Assembly (NCBI GenBank): GCA_016705005.1
Contig: JADIZB010000022.1
Coordinates: 17,142-81,141, forward strand
From: Bacteroidales bacterium
Lineage (GTDB): Bacteria > Bacteroidota > Bacteroidia > Bacteroidales > Lentimicrobiaceae
Reading direction: 5' to 3'
Length of the DNA stretch: 64,000 nt
Within the stretch, counting starts at the first letter, position 1. Each line of letters begins with the position of its first letter. Of this stretch, positions 8,925 to 17,539 are shown one piece after another. Under the pieces are notes generated by a model. It saw nothing but the letters and a program-made list of their open reading frames with translations. It was not told the DNA's origin and did not search any database. The position numbers were made by a program, and so were the translations under genes.

Positions 8925-9848
8925 TTGTTTCACGTGGAACATCCCGCTTCTTTACCTTCAACCACATGCTTACTATGTGATAATAAGGCCTTTACAAAGT
9001 TCATGGAGTTAAGTGACTATTTTCTTACCCAGGAAAAATTCACACTTTACAGATGTAACGCCTGCGGCCTGATCCACACAACACCCGTGCCGGCCCTTTC
9101 AAAGCTTTCCGATTATTATGCATCGGAAGAATATATTTCACATTCCGGCAAAAAGACCAACCTCATAGGTAAGGTCTATCTTAGTGTCAGGAAGTATACC
9201 CATGCCCGAAAATACAAACTCGTAAATAAGTATTCCAGGGGCCGGTCAATTCTTGACATCGGATGTGCTACCGGAGAATTTCTGAATTTCTGTTCGGCGA
9301 GGGGGATGATGGTAACCGGCATAGAGCCAAATCCGAAAGCCAGAAATTTTGCTGTGTCACAATACAATCTGAATGTAAAAGACGAGCATGAAATCGATCA
9401 ATTGCAATCTGATTCAATTGATACCATTACCATGTGGCATGTTCTTGAGCATGTGCCCGACCTGAACCGCAGGATGTCGGATCTGTTCAGATTGTTAAAA
9501 GATGATGGCACTGCATATATTGCACTTCCCAATCATTTGTCATTCGATACTAAATATTATGGTAAGTATTGGGCTGCCTGGGATGTACCCAGACACCTTT
9601 ACCATTTCGACAGGAATTCCTTCCGTCAGCTTGCCATGAAACATAATTTTAAAGTAACCGCTGTCCTTCCGATGCACTTTGATGCCTTTTATGTATCATT
9701 GCTTAGTGAAAAGTATAAAAACGGGAAATCATCGCTCCTCAATGCACTTTTGGTGGGATTAAGATCAAATCTAAGGGCTATGGCTGGCAAGGGAGAATTT
9801 TCAAGTCTCATTTATGTGATTAAAAAAAACGGAACTATTAACCCTTAA
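8925..9848 (+). CDS. SAM-dependent methyltransferase with N-terminal zinc-ribbon-like motif
   Basis: A class I methyltransferase of unknown substrate (307 aa). Residues 15-45 hold two cysteine pairs (CLLC and CNAC) that look like a small zinc ribbon. The SAM-binding motif I is ILDIGCATGEF (about 109-119), motif II is VTGIEPNP, and DSIDTITMWHVLEHVPD (about 165-181) is the motif typical of Methyltransf_11/23-type enzymes. Such enzymes often act on sugars, quinones or lipids; the substrate cannot be told here. The start is odd: the only upstream candidates are TTG at 8925 or GTG at 8934, both inside or touching parS site 2, giving MFHVEH or MEH. The next in-frame ATG would remove the zinc-ribbon motif. 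Confidence 0.8.
   Translation: MFHVEHPASLPSTTCLLCDNKAFTKFMELSDYFLTQEKFTLYRCNACGLIHTTPVPALSKLSDYYASEEYISHSGKKTNLIGKVYLSVRKYTHARKYKLVNKYSRGRSILDIGCATGEFLNFCSARGMMVTGIEPNPKARNFAVSQYNLNVKDEHEIDQLQSDSIDTITMWHVLEHVPDLNRRMSDLFRLLKDDGTAYIALPNHLSFDTKYYGKYWAAWDVPRHLYHFDRNSFRQLAMKHNFKVTAVLPMHFDAFYVSLLSEKYKNGKSSLLNALLVGLRSNLRAMAGKGEFSSLIYVIKKNGTINP
8926..8941 (-). promoter_or_regulatory. parS: parS site 2, inverted copy
   Basis: Read on the minus strand this is TGTTCCACGTGAAACA, identical to site 1 at 7011-7026. The two sites face each other across mnmG, 1.9 kb apart. The site overlaps the start codon region of the methyltransferase gene. Confidence 0.88.
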
Positions 9849-10061
9849 ACCGTTTGAAACAATTCCGTTTACTATCTTTACAAGCCAACATCAAGTCCTG
9901 AAACGGATCTAACTTCAAACTACCCTTGTCAAAACACCGTTTCAGGAATTTGTACGCTGACACTCATGATGTTATGATTTTACAGTTTTACCGGAGCGTT
10001 CTGTCAACGAGATTGACTTGAAACGTCCGATTCTCCGGCAAACGGAATAGAGAATTGTGGT
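9849..10061 (+). other. Structured 213-bp gap ahead of the histidine kinase, five CCGTTT hexamers
   Basis: This gap holds a -7-like TATCTTTA at 9873-9880. A perfect 10-bp inverted repeat follows (CCTGAAACGG at 9897-9906 with CCGTTTCAGG at 9937-9946, 30-nt spacer). A nested hairpin comes next: CCGGAG 9991-9996 with CTCCGG 10033-10038, CGTT 9997-10000 with AACG 10022-10025, and GTCAA 10003-10007 with TTGAC 10013-10017. CCGTTT or its complement occurs five times (9850, 9865, 9901, 9937, 10040). It could be a structured 5' leader, a regulator-binding region or a small RNA. It matches no riboswitch I recognise. Confidence 0.45.
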
Positions 10062-13000
10062 ATGTTAAAAGACTTTATTAGCAGACAGTCACCCTGGATC
10101 CTGATCTTCTTGTCCGGATTTCTGTTTTTTTGTGCCTATTTGAATGCCATCCACCATAAAAATTCACTCAGTCCGGGCAAACTCTTACCTGAGTTTACTG
10201 AAAAACTGAATGACCGCTATGAAAAATCCGGACTTATGCTGGATAAACTCATCGATGCGGACAAGGAATATTCATTTGGGAAGTTCAGCGAGTCCGGGTC
10301 GAAACTCCCGGAGTTCTACAGTCTTTATGTTTTCTATGACGAAACTCTTCTTTATTGGTCAGATAATGCATTGAATCCGGACATTTCGTCTGTTGACTCC
10401 CTGGCGCTTTCAAGGATTACCATATCAGGCAATGGCGTATACCAGGTTATAGTAAAACGTGTCGGTCATTACACTTTTATGATCACCGATCTCGTGAAAT
10501 CCAGGTTCAGCTATCAGAATGATTATCTCTCACCAGCCTTTAATCCTGTTTATGGAGTCCCCTCAGAATATGAAATAGTGTCAGGTCGTCATGGATATCC
10601 CGTTTTAGATAAAGAAGGTAAATTTCTTTTCTCCCTGCAGACCAAAAACAAAATTGTTGTTTTTTCAACACAATTCACACTGCTTCAGTACCTGATTTAC
10701 CTTACTGGTTTTATTTTATTTATCATTTCTATTTATCAGATTTATTTCCGTTTCACTCCTCTGAAAAAGTATCCGGGATTCATCCTTCTTTTCATTTTAA
10801 ATATACTGATTATCCGTACTTTGCTTATATATTTCCGTATTCCTACCTCGCTTTATATTTCTGAATTATTCAGCCCGGTTAATTTTGCCTATTCTTCATT
10901 TCTACCTTCGCTGGGAGACTTCTTTACCGATGCCCTGATCTCTGTATTGGTTTGTTACCTTTCATTCCGGTTGCTTCAGAAAACCGGGTTCAAAACATTC
11001 TCAAAACCGTTTTTCAGACTAACAGCACAGGTCTTTCTGACTTTCATCGCTGTATTTTTCTATTACTTTGTTTGTTATCTGCTGAACATTCTGATCAACA
11101 ATTCTTCTTTCAGCCTGGATCTGGGCAATGCGCCCGGTTTTTCGTTGTTTGCCATCATGGCATATTTTATTATTGCTTTTTTACTGGCTGGCTATTTTTT
11201 TATTTCTTACAGCATATTCAGGCCTCTCGTTCTGAATTCTGGCTGGAAAACAGGCTCAGTGGTCTTTTTTACAGTTAACCTGGCCTTTTTCCTTGGTTCA
11301 GAGCCATTCGCTTATTACAGGCCACAGGGAATGTTATTGCTTCTCCAGGGTACATACTTCTTATGTCTTGTGCTTATATATACGAAAATAGTTCGATTTC
11401 CACACCTGACATCAATCAGCTTTCCTGTGTTGATTCTTACGATGGTTTCTTCCTACAGTCTATACATAAACCGGGATTTTAAGGAAAAGAACGAACGTAA
11501 GCTCATTGCATTAAGGCTGTCATCCGACCGCGACAAGATGGGTGAATTTATGTTTGCTGACATTGAAACCCTTATTTCGAAGGACTCAACGCTGCGGCAA
11601 TTGTATCTTAAAGCCTGGACAGATCCCATGGAAGAAGCCAGATGCATTGACTATGTGAAAAGTGAATATTTCAAGGGCTATTGGTCGGTTTATAATATTC
11701 AGGTTACCTTGTGTTTTCAGGATAAAGTACTTCAGATCCGCCCATCTAACTACATTATCGGGTGCCGGGAATACTTCAGCGATATCATTAAGCGGCTGGG
11801 AGAAACCACATCCAGCCCTTCACTCTATTTTATCCGCGAGTCGTACGATGCAAGCAGTTATATTGCCAATATACCGGTGCTTACAGGCGAAGACAAACTA
11901 CCAACTGCATTTCTTGTCATAGAACTCAGCCCGAAATATGTTCCTAAAGGACTGGGGTATCCTGAACTACTTATGGATAAAGCAAATTCTTCAAGAATCG
12001 ATATTTCAGATTACTCCTATGCCATCTTCTTCAAAGATGAACTTGTGAAAAATGTAGGAGATTATAATTTTGGCGTTAACGAGACCAGGGAAATCAGCTC
12101 TCCTGACGATTTAATCTTTTATGATAAAAATGGTTATAATCATCTGCACCATATCATAAATAAAGACACCTGCATAATTATCAGCAAACGAAATGAAGGA
12201 CTATTGGATACCCTTTCTCCCTTTACCTATCAGTTGATCTTTCATATTTTACTGCTGTTGATTGTATTTGGCATATATAATCTCAAACACTCAGACCATA
12301 AAAGGAATCTGGATTTCAAAACCAGGCTTCAGTTGATGGTTGTATTCCTTGTATTATTTGCTTCCTTTTCGGTAGGGTATACCACACTGATAAACATCAG
12401 GAACCTTAACGATAAGAAGAACCGTGATATGTTGAGTGAAAAAGCGCATTCAGTACTTATTGAACTTGAGCATAAGCTGGCTGCCATGGACATTCTCGAT
12501 AAAAGTCAGAAATCCTATCTGGAAGAATTGCTCACCAAATTTTCGCTCGTTTTCTTCAGTGATATCAATCTGTATGATATTAACGGACGACTCCTGGCAT
12601 CATCGCGCCCCCAGATTTTTGATGAAGGCCTGAAATCGGAACTGATGGGAACTTTACCATATGAGCAACTGGCCAGAAACAAGCGTACACTGTTTATCGG
12701 CGATGAAAAGATTGGCCATTACAAATATCTCTCAGCCTACCTGCCATTCAGAAATGAGCAAAACAAACTGACTGCATACATAAATCTACCATACTTTGCC
12801 AGGGAACAGGAATTACGCCAGGAGATATCGGCTTTCCTGGTCGCTTTTATAAACATCTATGTAATTCTTACTGTTCTGGCAGTAATCATCTCCATACTGG
12901 CAGGTAATTACCTTATGCGTCCTCTTCAGATTATCCGGAACCGGTTCAGCCGGCTTAATCTGGGTCAGACAAATGAAAAAATAAGTTATTCGCGCAAAGA

Positions 13001-13754
13001 TGAACTTGGTGATCTGATCAATGAATATAATCTCATGGTTGATAAACTGGCCGACAGCGCCCTGAAACTGGCTCAATCTGAAAGAGAAAGCGCTTGGCGT
13101 GAAATGGCCCGTCAGGTAGCCCATGAAATAAAAAACCCGCTGACCCCTATGAAGCTGAGTATTCAGCACTTGCATAAATCATGGGATGAAAAAGCGCCTG
13201 ACTGGGAAAATAAACTGGAAAAAACAACACAAACCCTGGTTGAGCAGATTGATTCCCTTGCAGCTATAGCTACGGCTTTCTCAGATTTTGCCAAGCTGCC
13301 TTCCCCTTCAAACAATAAAACCGAACTGACGGTGATCATACGTAAAGCCATCGCGCTTTACAATCAGCATCCTGATATAAACTTCAGTTTTACTCTTCCG
13401 GATCAACCTTGTTATGTTTTTGCTGACGAAAAGCAACTCTCCAGGGTATTCATTAACCTTTTCAACAATGCAGTTCAGGCAATTCCACAGAAATCAAAGG
13501 GATTGGTCAGCGTAAAGCTGACTAGCCCCGGCAACAAACATCGTATTGAAATTTCCGATAACGGTACAGGGATCGATGAGGAAAGGAAATCAAAAATATT
13601 TTCACCAAATTTTACTACCAAATCCGGGGGGATGGGTCTGGGGCTGGCTATGGTAAAGAATATTGTTGATACCATCGGGGGTGAAATATCATTTATTTCT
13701 TTAGAGGGAAACGGAACAACATTCATTATAGAATTGCCGGTAATGGTTGCATAA
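10062..13754 (+). CDS. NtrY-like membrane sensor histidine kinase
   Basis: A 1,230-residue sensor kinase expected to autophosphorylate on His and pass phosphate to a response regulator. One helix near residues 10-30 is followed by an external domain to about 215. A block of about seven or eight membrane segments (215-470), a second external region (about 470-730), and further helices near 735-755, 770-790 and 920-945 follow. HAMP covers about 946-1000. The H-box is QVAHEIKNPLTPMKLSIQHL with phospho-acceptor His1021. The N-box FINLFNNAVQ (about 1131), G1 DNGTGID and G2 GGMGLGLAM are all intact. HEIKNPLTP resembles NtrY-type kinases. No response regulator is adjacent, so its partner is elsewhere. 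A 25-bp gap to the flippase suggests co-transcription. Confidence 0.88.
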   Translation: MLKDFISRQSPWILIFLSGFLFFCAYLNAIHHKNSLSPGKLLPEFTEKLNDRYEKSGLMLDKLIDADKEYSFGKFSESGSKLPEFYSLYVFYDETLLYWSDNALNPDISSVDSLALSRITISGNGVYQVIVKRVGHYTFMITDLVKSRFSYQNDYLSPAFNPVYGVPSEYEIVSGRHGYPVLDKEGKFLFSLQTKNKIVVFSTQFTLLQYLIYLTGFILFIISIYQIYFRFTPLKKYPGFILLFILNILIIRTLLIYFRIPTSLYISELFSPVNFAYSSFLPSLGDFFTDALISVLVCYLSFRLLQKTGFKTFSKPFFRLTAQVFLTFIAVFFYYFVCYLLNILINNSSFSLDLGNAPGFSLFAIMAYFIIAFLLAGYFFISYSIFRPLVLNSGWKTGSVVFFTVNLAFFLGSEPFAYYRPQGMLLLLQGTYFLCLVLIYTKIVRFPHLTSISFPVLILTMVSSYSLYINRDFKEKNERKLIALRLSSDRDKMGEFMFADIETLISKDSTLRQLYLKAWTDPMEEARCIDYVKSEYFKGYWSVYNIQVTLCFQDKVLQIRPSNYIIGCREYFSDIIKRLGETTSSPSLYFIRESYDASSYIANIPVLTGEDKLPTAFLVIELSPKYVPKGLGYPELLMDKANSSRIDISDYSYAIFFKDELVKNVGDYNFGVNETREISSPDDLIFYDKNGYNHLHHIINKDTCIIISKRNEGLLDTLSPFTYQLIFHILLLLIVFGIYNLKHSDHKRNLDFKTRLQLMVVFLVLFASFSVGYTTLINIRNLNDKKNRDMLSEKAHSVLIELEHKLAAMDILDKSQKSYLEELLTKFSLVFFSDINLYDINGRLLASSRPQIFDEGLKSELMGTLPYEQLARNKRTLFIGDEKIGHYKYLSAYLPFRNEQNKLTAYINLPYFAREQELRQEISAFLVAFINIYVILTVLAVIISILAGNYLMRPLQIIRNRFSRLNLGQTNEKISYSRKDELGDLINEYNLMVDKLADSALKLAQSERESAWREMARQVAHEIKNPLTPMKLSIQHLHKSWDEKAPDWENKLEKTTQTLVEQIDSLAAIATAFSDFAKLPSPSNNKTELTVIIRKAIALYNQHPDINFSFTLPDQPCYVFADEKQLSRVFINLFNNAVQAIPQKSKGLVSVKLTSPGNKHRIEISDNGTGIDEERKSKIFSPNFTTKSGGMGLGLAMVKNIVDTIGGEISFISLEGNGTTFIIELPVMVA

Positions 13755-13774
13755 ATGTTAAATCAGTCAATATA

Positions 13775-13782
13775 TATCTTTG
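13775..13782 (+). promoter_or_regulatory. -7-like motif overlapping the flippase start codon
   Basis: TATCTTTG is a full TAnnTTTG match, but its last three bases are the TTG start codon of the next gene. A transcript from it would begin inside that gene. Either the motif is accidental or the real flippase start differs. Confidence 0.25.
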
Positions 13783-15270
13783 AATCCACTTAAAAAACTC
13801 GCCGGACAGACTGCCATTTACGGGTTGCCAACTATTCTGGGCCGGCTACTCAACTATTTGCTTGTACCTCTGTATACAAGGGTGTTTATTCCGGCAGAAT
13901 ACGGAATAGTGACAGAGTTGTATGCTTATGTGGCCTTCCTTTTTGTTATACTCACTTTTGGGATGGAGACGGCATTCTTCAGATTTGCGAGTCAGGCTGA
14001 TTTCAGAAAAAAGGTCTTTGGCACTTCGCTTTTAACGCTGATTGTAACATCCTTCTTTTTCCTGGTTATCGTTTACGGATCAGCACCTTTCCTCTCAATG
14101 AAGCTGGGTTATACCGGGCACCCTGAATATGTGAAATGGTTTGCTATGATTCTGGCTATGGATGCAATAAGTACAATTCCATATGCCAATCTGAGGCTCG
14201 AAAACAAACCCTTCCGTTTTGCTTTTATCAAAGTTTCCAATATTGTAATCAACATCGGCTTCAACCTGTTTTTTATCCTTCTTTGCCCATATATCATCAG
14301 GCAATTCCCCGACTCAGCTGCTTCGGGACTAATAAACCATATTTATAATCCGGAAACCGGCGTTGGATATATTTTTATTTCCAACCTGATCGCCAGTCTT
14401 GTGACCTTTATCATGCTATTCACAGAAGTTCGGGTGAAGAGTCTTACTGTTGACCGTAATCTCCTGAAGCAAATGCTTAGCTACAGCTGGCCTCTGCTAA
14501 TTTTCGGACTGGCAGGCATAGTAAATGAAACTTTTGACCGGGTAATCCTGAAGCACTTACTCCCCGACAAGGCCGGAGCAATGGCTCAACTTGGAATTTA
14601 CGGAGCTTGCTACAAGGTTTCCATCCTCATGACATTGTTTATCCAGACTTACCGTTACGCCGCAGAGCCCTTCTTTTTTGACCAGGCAGGTAAAAGCGAT
14701 GCAAGGGAAACATACGCAACCATGATGCATTATTTTATTCTGGTATGCCTTTTCATTTTTCTGGGAATTATGCTCTACATTGATGTAGTGATGGTGTTTG
14801 TCGGGAAGGATTTCAGGGAAGGGGCCGGGGTTGTGCCAATTCTGCTGCTGGCCAATCTGTTTCTGGGTATATTTTACAATCTGAGTGTATGGTTTAAACT
14901 TACTGACCGTACAAAAGACGGGGCAGTTATATCGCTTTCAGGTGCAATCATCACGCTGATTCTTAACTTCATCCTGATACCGGTATTGGGGTATATGGGA
15001 GCCGCATGGGCAACACTTATTTGTTACGCGTCAATGATGGTAATTTCCTATCTGGCAGGACAAAAACATTATCCTGTTAATTACAATCTAAAAAGTGCAT
15101 TGAAATATGGCCTCATGACTGCCATAATATATACTATTTCTGTCGTTCCACTAACAGACATACAATGGCAGAAATACCTTATCAATTCGGTAATGCTCGT
15201 TTTGTTTTCCATTTATGTATTCCGTGCTGAACGGCAAAGGTTCCGGTCAATAGCAAACAAAGGTTATTAA
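13780..15270 (+). CDS. Polysaccharide flippase (Wzx/MATE-like membrane protein)
   Basis: A multi-pass membrane protein (496 aa) of the polysaccharide biosynthesis/MVF flippase group, expected to flip lipid-linked sugars across the inner membrane. It opens NPLKKLAGQTAIYGLPTILG, with the common LLVPLYTRVF motif, and shows about 12-14 hydrophobic segments. The C-terminal part (AIITLILNFILIPVLGYMGA) is typical. No ATG fits the N-terminus: the frame is open only back to 13762, so TTG 13780 is the best start. It begins a conserved-looking envelope cluster with dut, a TPR protein, a DUF4292 lipoprotein and an EnvC-like protein. Substrate (O-antigen, peptidoglycan or other) cannot be told. Confidence 0.82.
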   Translation: MNPLKKLAGQTAIYGLPTILGRLLNYLLVPLYTRVFIPAEYGIVTELYAYVAFLFVILTFGMETAFFRFASQADFRKKVFGTSLLTLIVTSFFFLVIVYGSAPFLSMKLGYTGHPEYVKWFAMILAMDAISTIPYANLRLENKPFRFAFIKVSNIVINIGFNLFFILLCPYIIRQFPDSAASGLINHIYNPETGVGYIFISNLIASLVTFIMLFTEVRVKSLTVDRNLLKQMLSYSWPLLIFGLAGIVNETFDRVILKHLLPDKAGAMAQLGIYGACYKVSILMTLFIQTYRYAAEPFFFDQAGKSDARETYATMMHYFILVCLFIFLGIMLYIDVVMVFVGKDFREGAGVVPILLLANLFLGIFYNLSVWFKLTDRTKDGAVISLSGAIITLILNFILIPVLGYMGAAWATLICYASMMVISYLAGQKHYPVNYNLKSALKYGLMTAIIYTISVVPLTDIQWQKYLINSVMLVLFSIYVFRAERQRFRSIANKGY

Positions 15271-15274
15271 TGCT

Positions 15275-15282
15275 TAATTTTG
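15275..15282 (+). promoter_or_regulatory. -7 motif upstream of dut
   Basis: TAATTTTG fits TAnnTTTG, 41 bases before the dut ATG and 5 bases after the flippase stop. It is a candidate internal promoter in the cluster. Confidence 0.35.
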
Positions 15283-15322
15283 CTCCGGAATTTTCATTTT
15301 TATACCGAATCCGAAGATAAGC

Positions 15323-15757
15323 ATGCAGATAAGAATTGTAAATAAATCACAACATCCTTTACCGGCATATGAAACAAATGCTTCCGCCGGAATGGACCTA
15401 AGGGCCAACCTGGCTGAACCTGTCGTAATCATGACACTTGAAAGGGCAATGATACCTACGGGTCTGTTTATTGAATTACCTGTTGGTTTTGAAGCACAGA
15501 TCAGGCCAAGAAGCGGTTTGGCAGCCCGTTCCGGCATCACCGTCCTGAATTCACCGGGTACCATTGATGCTGATTACAGGGGTGAAATAAAGATAATTCT
15601 TGTTAATCTTTCGGCTGAGCCATTCACTGTTAGTGATGGTGACCGTGTTGCCCAGATGATCATATCCAGGCATGAGAAAGCGGAACTGATCGAGGCTGAT
15701 GAATTGAATGAATCAGAACGGGGCTCAGGTGGTTTTGGACATACCGGGAAAAACTGA
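15323..15757 (+). CDS. dut: dUTP diphosphatase
   Basis: Hydrolyses dUTP to dUMP and pyrophosphate, keeping uracil out of DNA and feeding dTMP synthesis. The 144-residue length is standard for the trimeric Dut family. All five motifs are visible: motif 1 SAGMDLRA (about 21-28), motif 2 PRSGLAAR (about 62-69), motif 3 NSPGTIDADYRGEI with the catalytic Asp, motif 4 GDRVAQMII, and the C-terminal P-loop-like motif 5 RGSGGFGHTGK. Start ATG 15323 gives the usual MQIRIVNKS opening. It sits between the flippase and the TPR gene. Confidence 0.97.
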   Translation: MQIRIVNKSQHPLPAYETNASAGMDLRANLAEPVVIMTLERAMIPTGLFIELPVGFEAQIRPRSGLAARSGITVLNSPGTIDADYRGEIKIILVNLSAEPFTVSDGDRVAQMIISRHEKAELIEADELNESERGSGGFGHTGKN

Positions 15758-15796
15758 TCTTTCAATTCTTCTGTCAAAACAAATAAACCTATCCTG

Positions 15797-17539
15797 ATGA
15801 CTTTTTTGAAATTAATATATCTGTCTTTTCTGGTAATATTCACACTGACCGGCCATTCCCAGGAACTCCCGGAAGGAGTGGAAGGGAATTCCATTCCCTC
15901 CGAAACCCGCCTTTCCAAAGAAAAGCAGCGATCACGGGATCTTTTCTTTGAAGCTAATATAGCAAAAATCACGGACAATTCTGAAAAAGCAATATCATTG
16001 TTTAACCGGTGTATAGAAAATGATCCTGCAAACGATGCCGCATGGTACGAACTATCACTTTTATACTATAATCTGAGTGATCTGCCAAAATCGATAACCC
16101 ATGCAATTAAAGCCTGGGAGCTTGACCCGGGCAACATATGGTACAGCCTCACACTGGCCGGGCTTTACAACAACAATTCCCAACCTACCGAAGCGAGAAA
16201 AATCTATGAACGTCTTTGTTCGTCAAATCCGGAAAACCCTGAATATGCAATAGAACTTGCCAACACATGGCTACAGTTGGATAAGCCACAGGAGGCGATA
16301 GATATATATAACAGGCTGGAATTGCAGGCTGGAATAAATGAGGATTTCTCGATGCAGAAACACCGGATTTATCTGGCCATGGGAAAAGATAAAAAAGCAC
16401 TCGAAGAGCTTGAAAAACTGGCAGAGGCCAATCAAAACGACAGCCGGATTCTTTCACTGCTTGCCGAGTTTTACATTCTGCAGGGCAACGATGATAAGGC
16501 GCTGAAAACCTATAAGAATATTCAGGAAGTTGATCCGGAGAATCCCTACATTAATATTTCGCTTGCTGATTATTACCGCAAAAAGGGGGATCTCAGGAAA
16601 GCCACCGAATCGTTGAAGACCGGATTTTCGAACCCATATCTGGATGCAAATACCAAGGTTCAGATCATGATGACATACTATTCCCAGACAGGAGAATACG
16701 ATGGGATGGAAAAGGATATTCTTGAGTTATCGAAGGTGCTTGCAGAAATGCATCCTAATGAGCCCCGAGCCCTTATGCTGAGGGGCGAAATGCTCATGAT
16801 GTCTGAGAAATGGTCTGAGGCTTTAGAGGTTTTCCGGAAAGTAAATACCCTTGATCCGGGAAAATATCAGGTATGGGAAAATATTCTTAGGATTGATGCC
16901 ATCAACAATGACTTCAAGATGCTGGCCGTTGAGAGTAGTGAAGCAATGGAGCTCTTTCCTGTTCAGCCACTTCCATATTATTTTAACGGATATGCAAACT
17001 ATTTGTTGAAAGACTATGAAACGGCAACAAAGTCTCTGACTACCGGTGTTAAATTCGTATTGAATGACAATGCAATGCTTTCTGATTTTTACAGCCTTTC
17101 AGGAGATATCTTCCATGCTGCCGGAAAAAACCAGGAATCGTTCAACTCATATGAATCGGCTTTAAAATACAATCCGGACAATGCAGCTGTTCTTAACAAT
17201 TACGCATATTACCTTTCTCTAAAGGGTGAAAATCTTTCAAAAGCGGCTCAGATGGCTGAAAAGGCCAACCTATTGAGTCCGGATAACGCTACTTATCTTG
17301 ATACCTGGGCATGGGTTCTTTATAAACTTGGAGAATTCGATCAGGCATTGGTCAAAATGGAAAATGTTTTAAAGCTGGATAAAAATCCGGGGGCTGTCGT
17401 AATTGAACATTACGGAGACATTCTTTACAAACTTAACAGGCTATCGGAAGCAAAAGAATGGTGGCTTAAAGCAAAAGAAGCGGGAGAGGGTTCCGAATTC
17501 CTTGATAAAAAGGTAAAAGATGGCAAAATCTATGAATAA
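15797..17539 (+). CDS. Exported tetratricopeptide-repeat protein
   Basis: A 580-residue TPR protein with an N-terminal signal peptide (hydrophobic residues 5-18, cleavage probably after THGHS-type residue 20, TGHSQ). From about residue 45 to the end it consists of 34-residue TPR units, with recurring W..L...Y...G and A...Y..AL..NP patterns such as FNSYESALKYNPDNAAVLNN. It probably acts as a periplasmic or surface-linked scaffold. Its last 20 bases overlap the candidate start of the DUF4292 lipoprotein gene, indicating translational coupling. This order (TPR, DUF4292, M23-type protein) recurs in Bacteroidota as far as I recall. No enzymatic motif was seen. Confidence 0.8.
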   Translation: MTFLKLIYLSFLVIFTLTGHSQELPEGVEGNSIPSETRLSKEKQRSRDLFFEANIAKITDNSEKAISLFNRCIENDPANDAAWYELSLLYYNLSDLPKSITHAIKAWELDPGNIWYSLTLAGLYNNNSQPTEARKIYERLCSSNPENPEYAIELANTWLQLDKPQEAIDIYNRLELQAGINEDFSMQKHRIYLAMGKDKKALEELEKLAEANQNDSRILSLLAEFYILQGNDDKALKTYKNIQEVDPENPYINISLADYYRKKGDLRKATESLKTGFSNPYLDANTKVQIMMTYYSQTGEYDGMEKDILELSKVLAEMHPNEPRALMLRGEMLMMSEKWSEALEVFRKVNTLDPGKYQVWENILRIDAINNDFKMLAVESSEAMELFPVQPLPYYFNGYANYLLKDYETATKSLTTGVKFVLNDNAMLSDFYSLSGDIFHAAGKNQESFNSYESALKYNPDNAAVLNNYAYYLSLKGENLSKAAQMAEKANLLSPDNATYLDTWAWVLYKLGEFDQALVKMENVLKLDKNPGAVVIEHYGDILYKLNRLSEAKEWWLKAKEAGEGSEFLDKKVKDGKIYE

